64,000 nt of DNA from Sneathiella chungangensis (GCF_009882935.1 NZ_WTVA01000015.1:62001-126000), one strand, 5' to 3'; positions 43,487 through 53,309 are shown, counted from the first letter of the stretch. Made by a program: numbers and translations. The notes: generated by a model not told the origin, from the sequence alone.

Positions 43487-43810
43487 TTTCAGCTTTTCGG
43501 GGCTGGGTTAGTCCTTCCTGAATGAGGCCGCCCTGGGGAAGCTCCTTCCCCGTGGCGGCCTTTTTCATCGGTCCTTTCGCCCCCGCGCAACATCCGCCCG
43601 TGGATTTCCTTAAACTACTGTTTTAAAAACCCTAATTTACATCGAAAATATTTTTAACGGGGCATTTTCGAACATGAAATTGCCACAATCCGGGATCAAT
43701 TATCTCCCCGGATCACAGCAAAAAACGAGAAAAGTTCTTTCGCTGTTCGTCCTGCGCCCGCCCAAAATCTGGTCCCCGGGTGGCAAAACCTTATTTTTAT
43801 GGAGACATTA
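43487..43810. other. Intergenic region between the two EF-hand genes
   Basis: 324 bp. It starts with the terminator of gene 1 and then turns AT-rich (about 43610-43680), a likely promoter zone for gene 2. A 7-bp inverted repeat ATCCGGG/CCCGGAT (43688-43694, 43707-43713) lies in the presumed leader. No gene is visible. Confidence 0.5.
43525..43566 (+). terminator. Rho-independent terminator of EF-hand gene 1
   Basis: Outer stem AGGCCGCC/GGCGGCCT and inner stem GGGGAAG/CTTCCCC, followed by TTTTT, 38 bp after the stop codon. Confidence 0.93.
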
Positions 43811-44041
43811 ATGAAGACGCTGCAGATCACTGTTGTTGCCCTGTCAATTCTGGCCGCCACGCCGGCGTTTGCGGCAGCCCAAGATTTCAACGCAGTTGAC
43901 ACCGATGGAAATGGCACGATCAGCTACGAAGAAATCGTCGCTGTATTGCCGGACGTAAGCAAGGACCAGTTTGCCGAGGCGGATGCGGACGGAAGTGGCG
44001 AACTTTCCGCTGAGGAATTCGCGAAGCTCGCAGGCGAATAA
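43811..44041 (+). CDS. Small exported EF-hand protein 2
   Basis: A 76-residue protein with signal peptide (residues 1-22, MKTLQITVVALSILAATPAFA) and EF-hand loops DTDGNGTISYEE and DADGSGELSAEE at the same positions as in its upstream paralogue. Only the second ATG at 43811 has a ribosome site (GGAGAC), so the alternative start four codons earlier is not chosen. The two genes look like a tandem duplication that has diverged, each with its own promoter region. A calcium-binding periplasmic role is likely; partners are unknown. Confidence 0.85.
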   Translation: MKTLQITVVALSILAATPAFAAAQDFNAVDTDGNGTISYEEIVAVLPDVSKDQFAEADADGSGELSAEEFAKLAGE

Positions 44042-44081
44042 TTCAGTCGCTTGATGGCCGGATAACGGCCCGCAACCAATG

Positions 44082-44113
44082 GATCGCCGGATATCATGTG
44101 ATTTCCGGCGATC
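44082..44113. terminator. Candidate terminator after EF-hand gene 2
   Basis: A 9-bp inverted repeat GATCGCCGG/CCGGCGATC with a 14-base loop, 40 bp after the stop of EF-hand gene 2 and before the stop of the convergent permease. The T run is weak (AGTCTTTG). Confidence 0.45.
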
Positions 44114-44136
44114 AGTCTTTGTATCTCCCTAATCCG

Positions 44137-46683
44137 CTAATCTGATCTGAGGGCCGGCGCCACCTTTTCGCCAAGCGCTCTCCATGATCCAAGAAGCCCG
44201 AACAGCAATGTTATGAAAACGCTGACCAGTATGGTTGCGATGATCGTGACGGGAAGGCTGATCCATTTCGCTTCCAGAATTTCCGTAATCACCATATAGG
44301 CGGCGAACCAGCCTGTTGCCGCCGCAATAACGGATGTCACGAGGCCCAGCAGCGCATACTCTATGAGAAAAGTGGCAAAAATATCTTTCCGCGTCGCGCC
44401 GAGCACCTTCAATATCACCGCATCATAGACGCGCTTGCGATGCCCGGCGGCGAAGGCCCCCGCGAGCACGAGAACCCCGGTTATCAGCGTGATCGAAGAG
44501 ATCGCCGAAACAGCCGATGAGAGTTGCTCGAGGATGCGGCTGACCGTCTGCAATGCCTCCTTCATCCGGATGACGGAAATATTCGCAAATTTGTCGGTGA
44601 TCGCGCGAAAGAGATTGTTCTCCGCCTCCCCGTCCGCGCGGGCCGTCGCCAGATGCGAATGCGGGGCGCCTTGCAAACTATGCGGATCGAAGACAAGTAC
44701 GAAATTGATCGCCATCGTCGTCCAGTCGATCTCCCGAAGGTTTGCAATCTCCGCCTCGATCTCGCGCCCCATGACGTTGACGGTCAGCTTGTCGCCGAGG
44801 GCGAGGCCCATCCCTTCGGCAATTTCCCGATCCATACTTACGAGCGGCGGCCCGCTGTAGTCTTCCGGCCACCAATTGCCGGCAACAACGGTCGCGCCCG
44901 CGGGCGGTGTCGCCGAATAGGTAATTCCGCGATCGCCGCGTAGCGCCCATCGCGCCTCCGGCGCGACGGTCACTTGCTCCGCGGGAACCCCGGCAACCTG
45001 GACAATACGGCCTCTCATATTCGGAACGTGATTGACCTCGCTCACGAGTGGGACCGCCTCCGCCGTTTTGATAAAATCGTCAAGCTGGGTGGACTGGATA
45101 TCGATAAAGAAGAAAGCGGGCGCCCGCTCCGGTAATTGTTCCTGGACCTGCCGCGTCAGGTTTCCCTCGATCAGGGCGACAGTCACAAAGAGTGTCAGCC
45201 CCAGCCCCATGGAGAGAACCACGCTATTCGTGGCGGCCCCGGGCCGGTGGAGATTGGCGACAGCAAGCCGCAATGGCGGAATTTTCGAGCGCGGCAGCTT
45301 GCGCGCCACTTGCTGAACGCCATGACCGACAAGGATCAGTACGGCGAAAATACCGATGATCGAAACGATGAAGATGAAGGCGAACCAGATTTCCTGACTG
45401 GTCAGCACGGCAAGGGCGACCAAGGTCAGGAAACATAGGCCAAGCGCCGCCAGGTAGATCGGCCGCGGGCGTTTATGGGTGGAGACGACATCGCGAAAGA
45501 GCGCCGCCGCCGGCGTCTCTCGCGCCCGCGCCAGGGGCCAGATTGTAAAGAGGGTCGCGGTAAGAAGGCCATAGGCGGCCGCCAAGAGAAGCGGTCCGGC
45601 AGAGATGACTATTTTGGGCGGTACCGGCAGTGTGCTCGCGAGAAACTGCGCGGCAATAACGGAGCCGCCGACGCCAATGACCAGACCCGCCAGAGAACCG
45701 GCTATGGCAAGAAACAGAACCTGCAGATAATGGACGCGGAAAATGAAGGAACTGCTGGCGCCAAGGCATTTAAGGGTCGCGATCGTCTCGATCTTTCCAT
45801 CAAGATAGGCGCGCACAGCGTTGCCGACGCCCACACCGCCAACAACCAGCGCCGTGAGCCCGACAAGCGTCAGAAACAATGCCACCCGGTCGACAAACCG
45901 CTTGATTCCCGGCGCGCCATTTGACGCGTCGCGAATGCGCCATCCGGCATCGGGAAAGGCGACTTTGGCATTTTCGTAAAAATCGGGAACGGTCAGTCCG
46001 GGGTGAAGGGCGATGCGGTAATGATAGCGGATAAGGCTTCCCGGCTGGACAAGCCCGGTTTTACCAAGAGCCTCGGAGGAGATGATGGTGCGCGGGCCAA
46101 GCGCCATCCCCTGCGACGCCTTGTCCGGTTCGGAAATAATAATGCCGCGCACCTCAACGTCGAGTTCGCCCACCCGGATCTGCCCGCCGATGGGAAGTCC
46201 GAGCCGCTCACTCAGGCTCGCCTCTACAAGAGCGCCATAGCGGCCGTTTTTGCTGGCCAGCAAGTCCGCCGGTGCCTCGCTGCCCGATTCAGGCGATAAT
46301 TTCAATGTGCCGAAAAGCGGATAGGCGCGATCCACGGCCTTGAGTTCCGAAAGCGTCCTGTTGTCGCTGTTCAAATCCCGGACCATTGCGCGCAGGGTCT
46401 GCACTTCCGCGACGTTCCCTTGGTCTCCGATCCACTGGCGTTCCTCCGCACTCGCCGGACGGTGAGTGAGTCGGATATCAATATCGCCGCCGAGAATAAC
46501 CTGGCCGTTTGCCCTCAGGCCGGCCGTAATGGAATTCGATAGCGTTCCCACGCCTGCGATAGCCGCCACTCCGAGCACGAGGCAGGCCAGAAAGATGCGA
46601 AAGCCCTTCAAATTGCCCCGCAAGTCCCGCCGGGCAAATTTCATGGCAAGCGCGATTGATTCCGGATTTCGTCCTTTAGTCAC
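44137..46683 (-). CDS. ABC transporter permease, YbbP/FtsX-like
   Basis: An 848-residue permease with an N-terminal helix, a large periplasmic MacB-like domain, a block of helices mid-chain (about 280-500) and a second FtsX-type membrane block at the C-terminus with YALLGLVTSVIAAATGWFAAY. It matches YbbP, paired with an ATPase and often a TesA-type hydrolase. A GTG at 46683 is the preferred start: it overlaps the ATPase stop by eight bases and has a GAGG site upstream. An ATG 13 codons further in is the alternative; a longer reading would overlap the ATPase heavily. Confidence 0.88.
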   Translation of the reverse strand: MTKGRNPESIALAMKFARRDLRGNLKGFRIFLACLVLGVAAIAGVGTLSNSITAGLRANGQVILGGDIDIRLTHRPASAEERQWIGDQGNVAEVQTLRAMVRDLNSDNRTLSELKAVDRAYPLFGTLKLSPESGSEAPADLLASKNGRYGALVEASLSERLGLPIGGQIRVGELDVEVRGIIISEPDKASQGMALGPRTIISSEALGKTGLVQPGSLIRYHYRIALHPGLTVPDFYENAKVAFPDAGWRIRDASNGAPGIKRFVDRVALFLTLVGLTALVVGGVGVGNAVRAYLDGKIETIATLKCLGASSSFIFRVHYLQVLFLAIAGSLAGLVIGVGGSVIAAQFLASTLPVPPKIVISAGPLLLAAAYGLLTATLFTIWPLARARETPAAALFRDVVSTHKRPRPIYLAALGLCFLTLVALAVLTSQEIWFAFIFIVSIIGIFAVLILVGHGVQQVARKLPRSKIPPLRLAVANLHRPGAATNSVVLSMGLGLTLFVTVALIEGNLTRQVQEQLPERAPAFFFIDIQSTQLDDFIKTAEAVPLVSEVNHVPNMRGRIVQVAGVPAEQVTVAPEARWALRGDRGITYSATPPAGATVVAGNWWPEDYSGPPLVSMDREIAEGMGLALGDKLTVNVMGREIEAEIANLREIDWTTMAINFVLVFDPHSLQGAPHSHLATARADGEAENNLFRAITDKFANISVIRMKEALQTVSRILEQLSSAVSAISSITLITGVLVLAGAFAAGHRKRVYDAVILKVLGATRKDIFATFLIEYALLGLVTSVIAAATGWFAAYMVITEILEAKWISLPVTIIATILVSVFITLLFGLLGSWRALGEKVAPALRSD

Positions 46684-47386
46684 CCGCGATCGCCTCTTCA
46701 CGAACTTTGTCATTGGACACCACATGGCCATCCTCAAGCCGGACCCGGTGTGTGCATTTGCGGGCGAGTGTATCGTCATGGGTAATCAGGATCATGGTCG
46801 TTCCCTCCTCCGCATGGAGGCGGAACATGAGCTCAACGATTAGCTCGCCCGTCTTCCCATCCAGATTGCCGGTCGGTTCATCGGCAAGAAGAATTTTCGG
46901 ATTGGTTGACAGCGCGCGGGCCAGCGCGACGCGCTGCTGCTCGCCGCCGGAAAGCTGCGCCGGATAGTGACTTGCACGATCCGCGAGACCGACGGCCGAA
47001 AGCCGCGCGGCGGCGATGGAGAAGGCGGCCCTCTCCCCCGCGAGTTCGAGCGGGATCGCCACATTTTCTAGCGCAGTCATCGTTGGAATTAGATGAAAGG
47101 ACTGGAAAACAATCCCGATATTGGCCCGGCGGAACCGTGCAAGCGCATCCTCATCGAGCTTTTCAAGATGTTCACCGGCGATCGTGACGGAGCCCGCGCT
47201 TGGCAGCTCTAGGCCCGCCATAATCGACATCAAAGTCGATTTCCCGGATCCGGACGGACCGACAATTCCAACGGTTTCGCCCCGCTGTACAGTCAAATCT
47301 ATACCACGCAGGATATTGACCGGGCCGGCATCTGACTTAAGTGTGAGATGGATGTCTTTTAAATTGATGATGGGTTCTTGTGACAA
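46676..47386 (-). CDS. ABC transporter ATP-binding protein, YbbA/LolD-like
   Basis: A 236-residue ATPase with Walker A GPSGSGKS, the signature LSGGEQQRVALARAL and Walker B ILLADEPTGNLD, the LolD/MacB type. It begins on TTG, with an AGGAA site 5 bases upstream and no better ATG nearby. Together with the permease it makes an exporter or lipid/protein extractor of the YbbA-YbbP class; its partner tesA-like gene lies divergently 56 bp away. Confidence 0.92.
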   Translation of the reverse strand: MSQEPIINLKDIHLTLKSDAGPVNILRGIDLTVQRGETVGIVGPSGSGKSTLMSIMAGLELPSAGSVTIAGEHLEKLDEDALARFRRANIGIVFQSFHLIPTMTALENVAIPLELAGERAAFSIAAARLSAVGLADRASHYPAQLSGGEQQRVALARALSTNPKILLADEPTGNLDGKTGELIVELMFRLHAEEGTTMILITHDDTLARKCTHRVRLEDGHVVSNDKVREEAIAGD

Positions 47387-47442
47387 GATATTTCCTATGT
47401 GGCATACAACAGGTCCTGAAGTCTGGATATGGCGGGTAACTG

Positions 47443-48060
47443 ATGAAATTCAACATATTGGCGCTGATATTCACTATTTTGGCTGTCGTACCCTCTGCCA
47501 TGGCAGAGGAAACCAAACGCATCGTCGCCATAGGTGACAGTCTGACCGCCGGTTATGGGCTGCCTGCCGGGGAGGATTTCGTGACCCGGCTTGAAGCTGC
47601 GCTTCAGGCAAAGGGATATGACGTTACAGTCGAGAATGCCGGCGTATCGGGCGATACGACCGCTGGCGGCTTGCAGCGTCTCGACTGGGCGATCGGCAAT
47701 GGCGCCGACTATGTCATTCTTGAGCTTGGCGCGAATGATGCCCTGCGCGGGATCGAGCCGGAGGAGACCCGTCGAAATCTGAGCCGGATTATCGAAATTC
47801 TTCAGGAAAAAGATATCCCGGTTCTGCTCGCCGGAATGCGCGCGCCCCCAAATATGGGGTCCGAATATACCACCGCGTTCGACAAGATATTTCCGGATCT
47901 TGCCAGCCGCTATAAAACCGGTTATTACCCGTTTTTTCTGGACGGCGTTGCTGCCGATCCCAATTTAAATCAGGATGACTATATTCATCCGAATGCGGAG
48001 GGCGTCAACGTCATAGTTGGCAATATTCTGCCCTTCGTGACCGCATTTATAGAGCAATAG
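47443..48060 (+). CDS. tesA: Arylesterase / TesA-like GDSL lysophospholipase
   Basis: A 205-residue periplasmic SGNH hydrolase. Residues 1-22 are a signal peptide ending SAMA. The nucleophile is S33 in GDSLTAGYG, with GANDALRG and the C-terminal DYIHPNAEGV completing the site. It cleaves short acyl esters and thioesters. It is divergent from the YbbA/YbbP-like transporter, the same three-gene grouping as E. coli ybbA-ybbP-tesA. The ribosome site is GGCGGG. Confidence 0.93.
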   Translation: MKFNILALIFTILAVVPSAMAEETKRIVAIGDSLTAGYGLPAGEDFVTRLEAALQAKGYDVTVENAGVSGDTTAGGLQRLDWAIGNGADYVILELGANDALRGIEPEETRRNLSRIIEILQEKDIPVLLAGMRAPPNMGSEYTTAFDKIFPDLASRYKTGYYPFFLDGVAADPNLNQDDYIHPNAEGVNVIVGNILPFVTAFIEQ

Positions 48061-48095
48061 GGCCCACCGGTCCCGCTGCACAAAGGACAGGTTCA

Positions 48096-48644
48096 ATGCG
48101 ACTCTTCGTCGCCATCGCGCTGCCGGAAGACATCAAGGCGAATATCGGTGCGCTGCGAGGCGGCATCCCGGAGGCAAGATGGATCACCGCCGAAAACGCG
48201 CATGTGACACTCGCCTTCATTGGCGAAGTGCAAAGCCCGATGATGATGGATATTTCGCTGGCGCTCGGCAGAATAAAATTTCCATCCTTTGACATGGATA
48301 TCGAAGGCGTCGGCGTCTTCGGCAGCAACAAGCGCCCCAGAGTGCTCTGGGCCGGCATTCGGCCAACTCCCACCATCAGCCTGTTGCACCAGAAAATCGT
48401 CACGGCTATCGAATCCGTCGGCGCCTCTGTTGATGACCGGCGGTTCCGTCCGCATATCACGCTTGCCCGGGTTCACAAGTCACCGTACGAGAAGGTGCGG
48501 CATTTCCTGATCGATCACGCGCTATTCAAGACGGCCACCCTGCCGGTAACAAACTTCACGCTGTTTTCGAGCCATTTGTCTTCGTCGGCGGCCATCTATC
48601 GCGAAGAAATCAGTTTTGATCTTCTCGCGCCGGTGCCATCATAA
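48096..48644 (+). CDS. thpR: RNA 2',3'-cyclic phosphodiesterase
   Basis: A 182-residue 2H phosphoesterase. The two histidine motifs are HVTL (H36, T38) and HITL (H120, T122). It hydrolyses 2',3'-cyclic phosphates of RNA ends and is homologous to the 2'-5' RNA ligase. It lies 35 bp after tesA. Its 3' end overlaps the 3' end of the convergent rsmJ gene by 35 bp. Confidence 0.93.
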   Translation: MRLFVAIALPEDIKANIGALRGGIPEARWITAENAHVTLAFIGEVQSPMMMDISLALGRIKFPSFDMDIEGVGVFGSNKRPRVLWAGIRPTPTISLLHQKIVTAIESVGASVDDRRFRPHITLARVHKSPYEKVRHFLIDHALFKTATLPVTNFTLFSSHLSSSAAIYREEISFDLLAPVPS

Positions 48645-49227
48645 AGACCTCGTAGCGCGTCGACTTTCCGAGAATCTGGTGGGACGGAGATCGCATTCCC
48701 GGCATCGGCGCGGCGCGGCGCGGCCATTTCAGAACCACCCGTTTCGACGCGGCGGAAAGCGCCACCCGCATCAATTCTTCACAATCGGGATCGGCGCCGA
48801 CGATGGCCCGCAACTGCCGCATCTCGTTTTTCACCAGCGCCGATTTGCGGCGCGGCGGATGCATGGGATCAATCAACACGGTTTCAGGCCGTAATTCCGG
48901 CAGGATATCCCTGGCGTCTCCCTTGACCAGAATCATGCGGGAAATGATTTCGGCATGGGAGTCGCTCGCCGTGGCGGCGCGCGCCATTCCGTCTTCCAGA
49001 AGTTTCTGAATTTCCTTATTCCGCTCGATCAGGGTGACATTGGCACCGAGGGAGGCGAGCAGGAAGGCATCCCGGCCAAGCCCGGCTGTGGCGTCGACAA
49101 TATCCGGCGTGACACCCGGCCGAAAACCGAGAGCCTTGGGCAGGGCCTGGCCACGGCCGCCACCGTGGCGCCGCCGGTAATCAATAGCGCCGGAAATAAA
49201 ATCCACCGTGAGAGGCGTTTCCGTCAT
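48610..49227 (-). CDS. rsmJ: 16S rRNA (guanine1516-N2)-methyltransferase RsmJ
   Basis: A 205-residue class I SAM methyltransferase. DATAGLGRDAFLLASLGANVTLIERN is the SAM-binding signature of RsmJ and DPMHPPRRKSALVKN the catalytic segment. The family methylates G1516 of 16S rRNA. It lies 13 bp after speE on the same strand, so the two are co-transcribed. Its 3' end is antisense to thpR. Confidence 0.9.
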   Translation of the reverse strand: MTETPLTVDFISGAIDYRRRHGGGRGQALPKALGFRPGVTPDIVDATAGLGRDAFLLASLGANVTLIERNKEIQKLLEDGMARAATASDSHAEIISRMILVKGDARDILPELRPETVLIDPMHPPRRKSALVKNEMRQLRAIVGADPDCEELMRVALSAASKRVVLKWPRRAAPMPGMRSPSHQILGKSTRYEVFMMAPAREDQN

Positions 49228-49240
49228 CCCGCGACTTCCA

Positions 49241-50128
49241 TCAGAAACCCAGATTTTCCCGCCACCAGGTGGGCAGGGCGAAGGATGCCTTGTGCAATTC
49301 CGGATTATAGTGACGGGCCGTCAGCGATGCCACCGGGTTGGAATAATCATGGCCGTCCCGACTATAGAGAAAAAAGCCGAACTCGGCGGCGGGATAGAGC
49401 TGCACGATGGAGCGATAGGCGGCGACATGCGGAAGCAGCTTTTCGCGCTGCATGATCGAGACGAGGTTCTGGTCCTTGTCACCGCAAAGCTCCTGAAGAA
49501 AATAGGCCCGGTCCTTCCCGACAAATATGCTGTCGCTGTCCAGCACAACACCGTCATCCTTGATGCAGGCGGAAAAATCTTCACAAAAGCCATAGGTGAA
49601 GACGCTTGACGACGGGCCGACCGGCTCGCTCAGGTCCAGGATGATCAGATCAAACCTGTCCGCCGCGGCCCGCGCTTTGCGCATGTAATCCGCCGCATCG
49701 CCGATAATCAGCTCGACACGCGGATCGTCGTAATCTCCGTTGATCGCCAGGTATTCCCGCGACAGTTCGACGACCCGCACATCGATTTCCACCATGACAA
49801 CGCGGGTGACAAAGTCGTGGCGCAGCACTTCCCGCAAAATTCCGCCATCGCCCCCGCCGACGATCAGCACCTCCGCCTTTTCGCGCTCACGACCGAGAAG
49901 CGGCACATGCACCGCCATTTCGTGATACATGAACTCATCCGCATGAGAGGCCTGTACCAGATCGTCCAGCGTGAGGACGCGGCCGAAAACCGGATGCTCG
50001 AAAATCTCTATTTTCTGGAATGGGCTTGTCTCAGAATGCAGCAGCTTCATATCAAGGGCATGGGTGAAGGCAATGCCTTCCGTTTCCTCATGCCACCAGT
50101 TCCGGCTGATCTCGCTAATCTTCGTCAT
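49241..50128 (-). CDS. speE: Polyamine aminopropyltransferase (spermidine synthase)
   Basis: A 295-residue spermidine synthase that transfers the aminopropyl group of decarboxylated SAM to putrescine. VLIVGGGDGGILREVLRHD is the donor-binding loop, and DLIILDLSEPVGPSS with the following region carries the catalytic aspartates. No speD decarboxylase is adjacent. It leads a two-gene unit with rsmJ. Divergent from phhB with an 83-bp gap. Confidence 0.94.
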   Translation of the reverse strand: MTKISEISRNWWHEETEGIAFTHALDMKLLHSETSPFQKIEIFEHPVFGRVLTLDDLVQASHADEFMYHEMAVHVPLLGREREKAEVLIVGGGDGGILREVLRHDFVTRVVMVEIDVRVVELSREYLAINGDYDDPRVELIIGDAADYMRKARAAADRFDLIILDLSEPVGPSSSVFTYGFCEDFSACIKDDGVVLDSDSIFVGKDRAYFLQELCGDKDQNLVSIMQREKLLPHVAAYRSIVQLYPAAEFGFFLYSRDGHDYSNPVASLTARHYNPELHKASFALPTWWRENLGF

Positions 50129-50211
50129 GGAAATATGCTCTCACTCTGGACAACGGCTGTCTGCGTCAACATAGTTAGCAGGGGTCATACCCCCAAAGAA
50201 GGAGAATTTCC

Positions 50212-50502
50212 ATGACTGAAAGACTAAGCGAGCAAGAAATTAATCTGGCGATCGGCTCCCTGGATGGCTGGACACTTGTCGCGGGGCGGGAAGCGATCCA
50301 GAAATCCTTCAAATTCGCCAATTTCAATCAGGCTTTCGCCTTTATGACCCGGGTCGCGCTCAAGGCCGAGAAAATGGACCATCACCCTGAATGGTTCAAT
50401 GTCTATAACCGCGTCGATGTCACCCTTGCCACCCACGACGTCAACGGTCTGAGCGGCAAGGATATCGACCTCGCGACATTTATGAATAAAATTGCCGCTT
50501 AG
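50212..50502 (+). CDS. phhB: Pterin-4a-carbinolamine dehydratase
   Basis: A 96-residue PCD/DCoH protein, dehydrating 4a-hydroxytetrahydropterin during pterin recycling by aromatic amino acid hydroxylases. The active-site segment [26 protein letters not shown] carries the conserved histidines. No phenylalanine hydroxylase gene is near. GGAG precedes the ATG. Confidence 0.94.
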   Translation: MTERLSEQEINLAIGSLDGWTLVAGREAIQKSFKFANFNQAFAFMTRVALKAEKMDHHPEWFNVYNRVDVTLATHDVNGLSGKDIDLATFMNKIAA

Positions 50503-50504
50503 CC

Positions 50505-51266
50505 CTATTTCGGGGCCATACGGATCGCCCCGTCAAGCCGGATGACCTCGCCGTTAAGCATCTGGTTTTCCATGATCTGCCGCGCGAGAGCGGCGTATTC
50601 CGAGGGATGGCCGAGCCGGCTCGGGAAGGGAACCGACGCACCGAGGGCCGCCTGCACGTCTTCGGGCAGGCTTTTCAGAAGCGGCGTTTCGAACAATCCC
50701 GGCGCGATGGTGACGACACGAATGCCGATCGAGGCAAGATCCCGCGCAATTGGCAACGTCATGCCGACGATGCCGCCCTTGGACGCGGAATAGGCCGCCT
50801 GCCCGATCTGACCATCGAAAGCCGCAACAGACGCCGTATTGATGCAGACGCCCCTTTCCCCGCTCTCCATTGGATCGAGTCCCGCTATATCGGCGGCGGC
50901 CCGCCGAATGCAGTTGAAGGTGCCGATCAGATTGACGGAGATAACCTGCTCGAACTTATCAAGCGGATGCATGCCCTTACTGGAGTAGGTTTTCGCCGCT
51001 GGGCCAATGCCGGCGCAGTTGACGAGAATTCGTGCCGCGCCATGTGCGTCGCGCGCCTTTTCAAAGGCGGCGTCGACGGAGGCATCATCCGATACGTTGG
51101 TCGTGCAGGCGATACCGCCGATGTCATTTGCCACCTTTTCTGCAAGATCGGTATTCATATCAAGAATGGCGACCTTTGCGCCGGCAGCCGCCAGCATGCG
51201 CGACGTCGCCTCGCCAAGGCCGGAGGCCCCACCTGTGACAATTGCCGATTTTCCAGAAATATCCAT
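50505..51266 (-). CDS. SDR family dehydrogenase, 3-hydroxyacyl-CoA dehydrogenase type 2 (HSD10)-like
   Basis: A 253-residue short-chain dehydrogenase: nucleotide motif [11 protein letters not shown] (11-21), NCAG, and the catalytic YSASK. The length and [40 protein letters not shown] match HSD10, which oxidises 2-methyl-3-hydroxybutyryl-CoA in isoleucine breakdown. The neighbouring scoAB ketone-body CoA-transferase genes fit this pathway loosely, but other acyl-CoA or alcohol substrates are possible. Convergent with phhB, 2 bp between stops. Confidence 0.88.
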   Translation of the reverse strand: MDISGKSAIVTGGASGLGEATSRMLAAAGAKVAILDMNTDLAEKVANDIGGIACTTNVSDDASVDAAFEKARDAHGAARILVNCAGIGPAAKTYSSKGMHPLDKFEQVISVNLIGTFNCIRRAAADIAGLDPMESGERGVCINTASVAAFDGQIGQAAYSASKGGIVGMTLPIARDLASIGIRVVTIAPGLFETPLLKSLPEDVQAALGASVPFPSRLGHPSEYAALARQIMENQMLNGEVIRLDGAIRMAPK

Positions 51267-51388
51267 TTTTCTTCTCCAGTTTCGTAAAGGATGATCCTAA
51301 CAAATTTTATCCTTCCTTATACTGCCAGACCAGAAAAGTGAATATCGGTCTGCTTGCAAAGGCGAGAAGCAAGCTACATATTATCATC

Positions 51389-51769
51389 ATGACCACACCC
51401 GATGATGACGACATATCTGCCTTTGACGAAACCAAGCTCGAGAGCGACAAACGCCTCGTCATGCGGGAATTTGCGCAGAAACTTCGGCGAAACATCGGGA
51501 AAATACCCTTTTCCGAAGATGTGACCGCCAGTTTTTACTGCGCCCTGGACAGCAAAAGCCCCGCCTTCGTGAAGGCAGTGCTTTTCGGCGCGCTCGCCTA
51601 TTTCATCATGCCGGCGGATGTCATCCCGGATTTTCTCGCCGGCGTCGGGTTTACGGATGACGCCAGCGTTCTGATGGCGGCAATGGCAACGGTCAAGAAA
51701 TACATCAATAATGAACACCGCGAAAAAGCCCGCGGCTTTTTGGAAAAAGAACCCGCAACGACAGAATAG
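51389..51769 (+). CDS. YkvA/DUF1232 family protein
   Basis: A 126-residue protein with a central hydrophobic helix (about 60-80) containing FIMPADVIPDFLAGVGFTDDASVL, the DUF1232 signature. The function is unknown. The start at 51389 is chosen as the first ATG giving the family length, though its ribosome site is weak. It precedes the CoA-transferase genes by 129 bp and is not clearly part of their operon. Confidence 0.82.
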   Translation: MTTPDDDDISAFDETKLESDKRLVMREFAQKLRRNIGKIPFSEDVTASFYCALDSKSPAFVKAVLFGALAYFIMPADVIPDFLAGVGFTDDASVLMAAMATVKKYINNEHREKARGFLEKEPATTE

Positions 51770-51898
51770 CGGGGTTTCCAGTGCAAATTTTCCCTCCTTC
51801 GCAATAGATTTAAAAAATTTGTGCGGTACAGCATTTTGCTGTTATATAGCTGCGTCAAACCCCAAAAAATCACACGCATTTTGATAAGGAACCTTGGA

Positions 51899-52615
51899 AT
51901 GAGTGACAGGAAAATTTATGCCGATGCGACGGCAGCCCTGGAGGGTATACTCAAGGACGGCATGACGTTGATGTCCGGCGGTTTCGGTCTCTGCGGTATT
52001 CCGGAAACCCTGATCGACGCGGTGAAAGCGTCGGGCGTAAAGGGCCTGACGGTCATCTCCAACAACGCGGGCGTCGATGGTATCGGTCTCGGCGTTCTAT
52101 TGGAAAGCAAGCAGATATCGACAATGATCTCGTCCTACGTCGGCGAAAACAAGATGTTCGCCGAGCAGTATCTCAACGGCGATCTCGAAGTCGTTTTCAC
52201 GCCGCAAGGCACCTTGTCAGAGCAGATCCGCGCGGGCGGAGCGGGCATCCCCGCCTTCTTCACCAAGACCGGCGTCGGCACCCTGGTTGCCGAAGGCAAG
52301 GAAGTCCGGAATTTTGACGGCGAGGATTATGTCATGGAGCGGGGTCTCACGGCCGATGTCGCGCTGGTGCATGCCTATATGGCCGACAAGGAAGGCAATC
52401 TGGTCTTTCGCAAGACCGCCCGCAACTTCAACCCGATGATGGCAACCGCCGGACGTATCACCGTTGCGGAAGTCGAGCATCTTGTCGAGCCGGGCGAGAT
52501 TGATCCCGATCATATCGTCGTGCCTGGCATCTATGTGCAGAGGATCGTCCATGTACCGAACCCGGTAAAGCATATAGAGCAACGCACCACACGCCCCCGC
52601 AAACAGGTCGCCTGA
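51899..52615 (+). CDS. scoA: 3-oxoacid CoA-transferase subunit A
   Basis: A 238-residue family I CoA-transferase alpha subunit. [18 protein letters not shown] (glycine loop) and [30 protein letters not shown] are diagnostic. With the beta subunit it moves CoA from succinyl-CoA to acetoacetate or another 3-oxoacid. AAGGAA precedes the ATG by nine bases. The beta gene follows after 23 bp. Confidence 0.95.
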   Translation: MSDRKIYADATAALEGILKDGMTLMSGGFGLCGIPETLIDAVKASGVKGLTVISNNAGVDGIGLGVLLESKQISTMISSYVGENKMFAEQYLNGDLEVVFTPQGTLSEQIRAGGAGIPAFFTKTGVGTLVAEGKEVRNFDGEDYVMERGLTADVALVHAYMADKEGNLVFRKTARNFNPMMATAGRITVAEVEHLVEPGEIDPDHIVVPGIYVQRIVHVPNPVKHIEQRTTRPRKQVA

Positions 52616-52638
52616 CCGAGAGACAGAGGAATAAAGAC

Positions 52639-53283
52639 ATGGCTTGGACAAGAGAACAGATGGCGCAGCGCGCCGCACAGGAACTTGAAGACGGCTTTTA
52701 CGTCAATCTCGGCATCGGCATCCCGACCCTGGTTTCCAATTATATCCCCGAGGGCATGGAAATCCAGCTGCAGAGCGAGAACGGCATGCTCGGCATGGGC
52801 CCCTTCCCCTATGAAGGCGAGGAGGATGCGGACCTGATCAACGCCGGCAAGCAGACGGTTACGGAACTGCCGACCACCAGCTATTTTTCCAACGCGGACA
52901 GCTTCGCGATGATCCGCGGCGGGCACATCAATCTTTCAATCCTTGGCGCCATGCAGGTCGCCCAGAACGGCGATCTCGCCAACTGGATGATCCCCGGCAA
53001 GATGGTCAAGGGCATGGGCGGCGCCATGGATCTGGTTGCCGGCGTGAAAAAAGTGATTGTCGTCATGGAGCATACGGCGAAAGGCGATCCCAAGCTTCTC
53101 AAATCCTGCAATCTGCCACTAACCGGCAAAGGTGTCGTCGACATGGTCATCACCGACATGGCGGTTTTCGAGTTCGACAAGAGCGGTGAAACGCCGCGCA
53201 TGAAGCTGATCGAGCTTGCTGATGGCGTCGCCCTTGAGGACGTTAAAGCAGCGACGGAAGCGGAATTCGAAGTCGCCGTCTGA
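52639..53283 (+). CDS. scoB: 3-oxoacid CoA-transferase subunit B
   Basis: A 214-residue beta subunit. The catalytic glutamate is in [12 protein letters not shown], and [15 protein letters not shown] and [11 protein letters not shown]-type sequence ([19 protein letters not shown]) are conserved. It completes the scoA-scoB operon. No thiolase gene is adjacent, so ketone-body use depends on genes elsewhere. AGAGGA precedes the ATG. Confidence 0.95.
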   Translation: MAWTREQMAQRAAQELEDGFYVNLGIGIPTLVSNYIPEGMEIQLQSENGMLGMGPFPYEGEEDADLINAGKQTVTELPTTSYFSNADSFAMIRGGHINLSILGAMQVAQNGDLANWMIPGKMVKGMGGAMDLVAGVKKVIVVMEHTAKGDPKLLKSCNLPLTGKGVVDMVITDMAVFEFDKSGETPRMKLIELADGVALEDVKAATEAEFEVAV

Positions 53284-53309
53284 CAAGATCGAGATGGGCG
53301 CAGGCGGGA

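Noticed and set aside
46684-46779. Upstream extension of the YbbP-like permease
   Set aside because: It would overlap the ATPase gene by about 100 bp; the GTG at 46683 has a good ribosome site and normal coupling.
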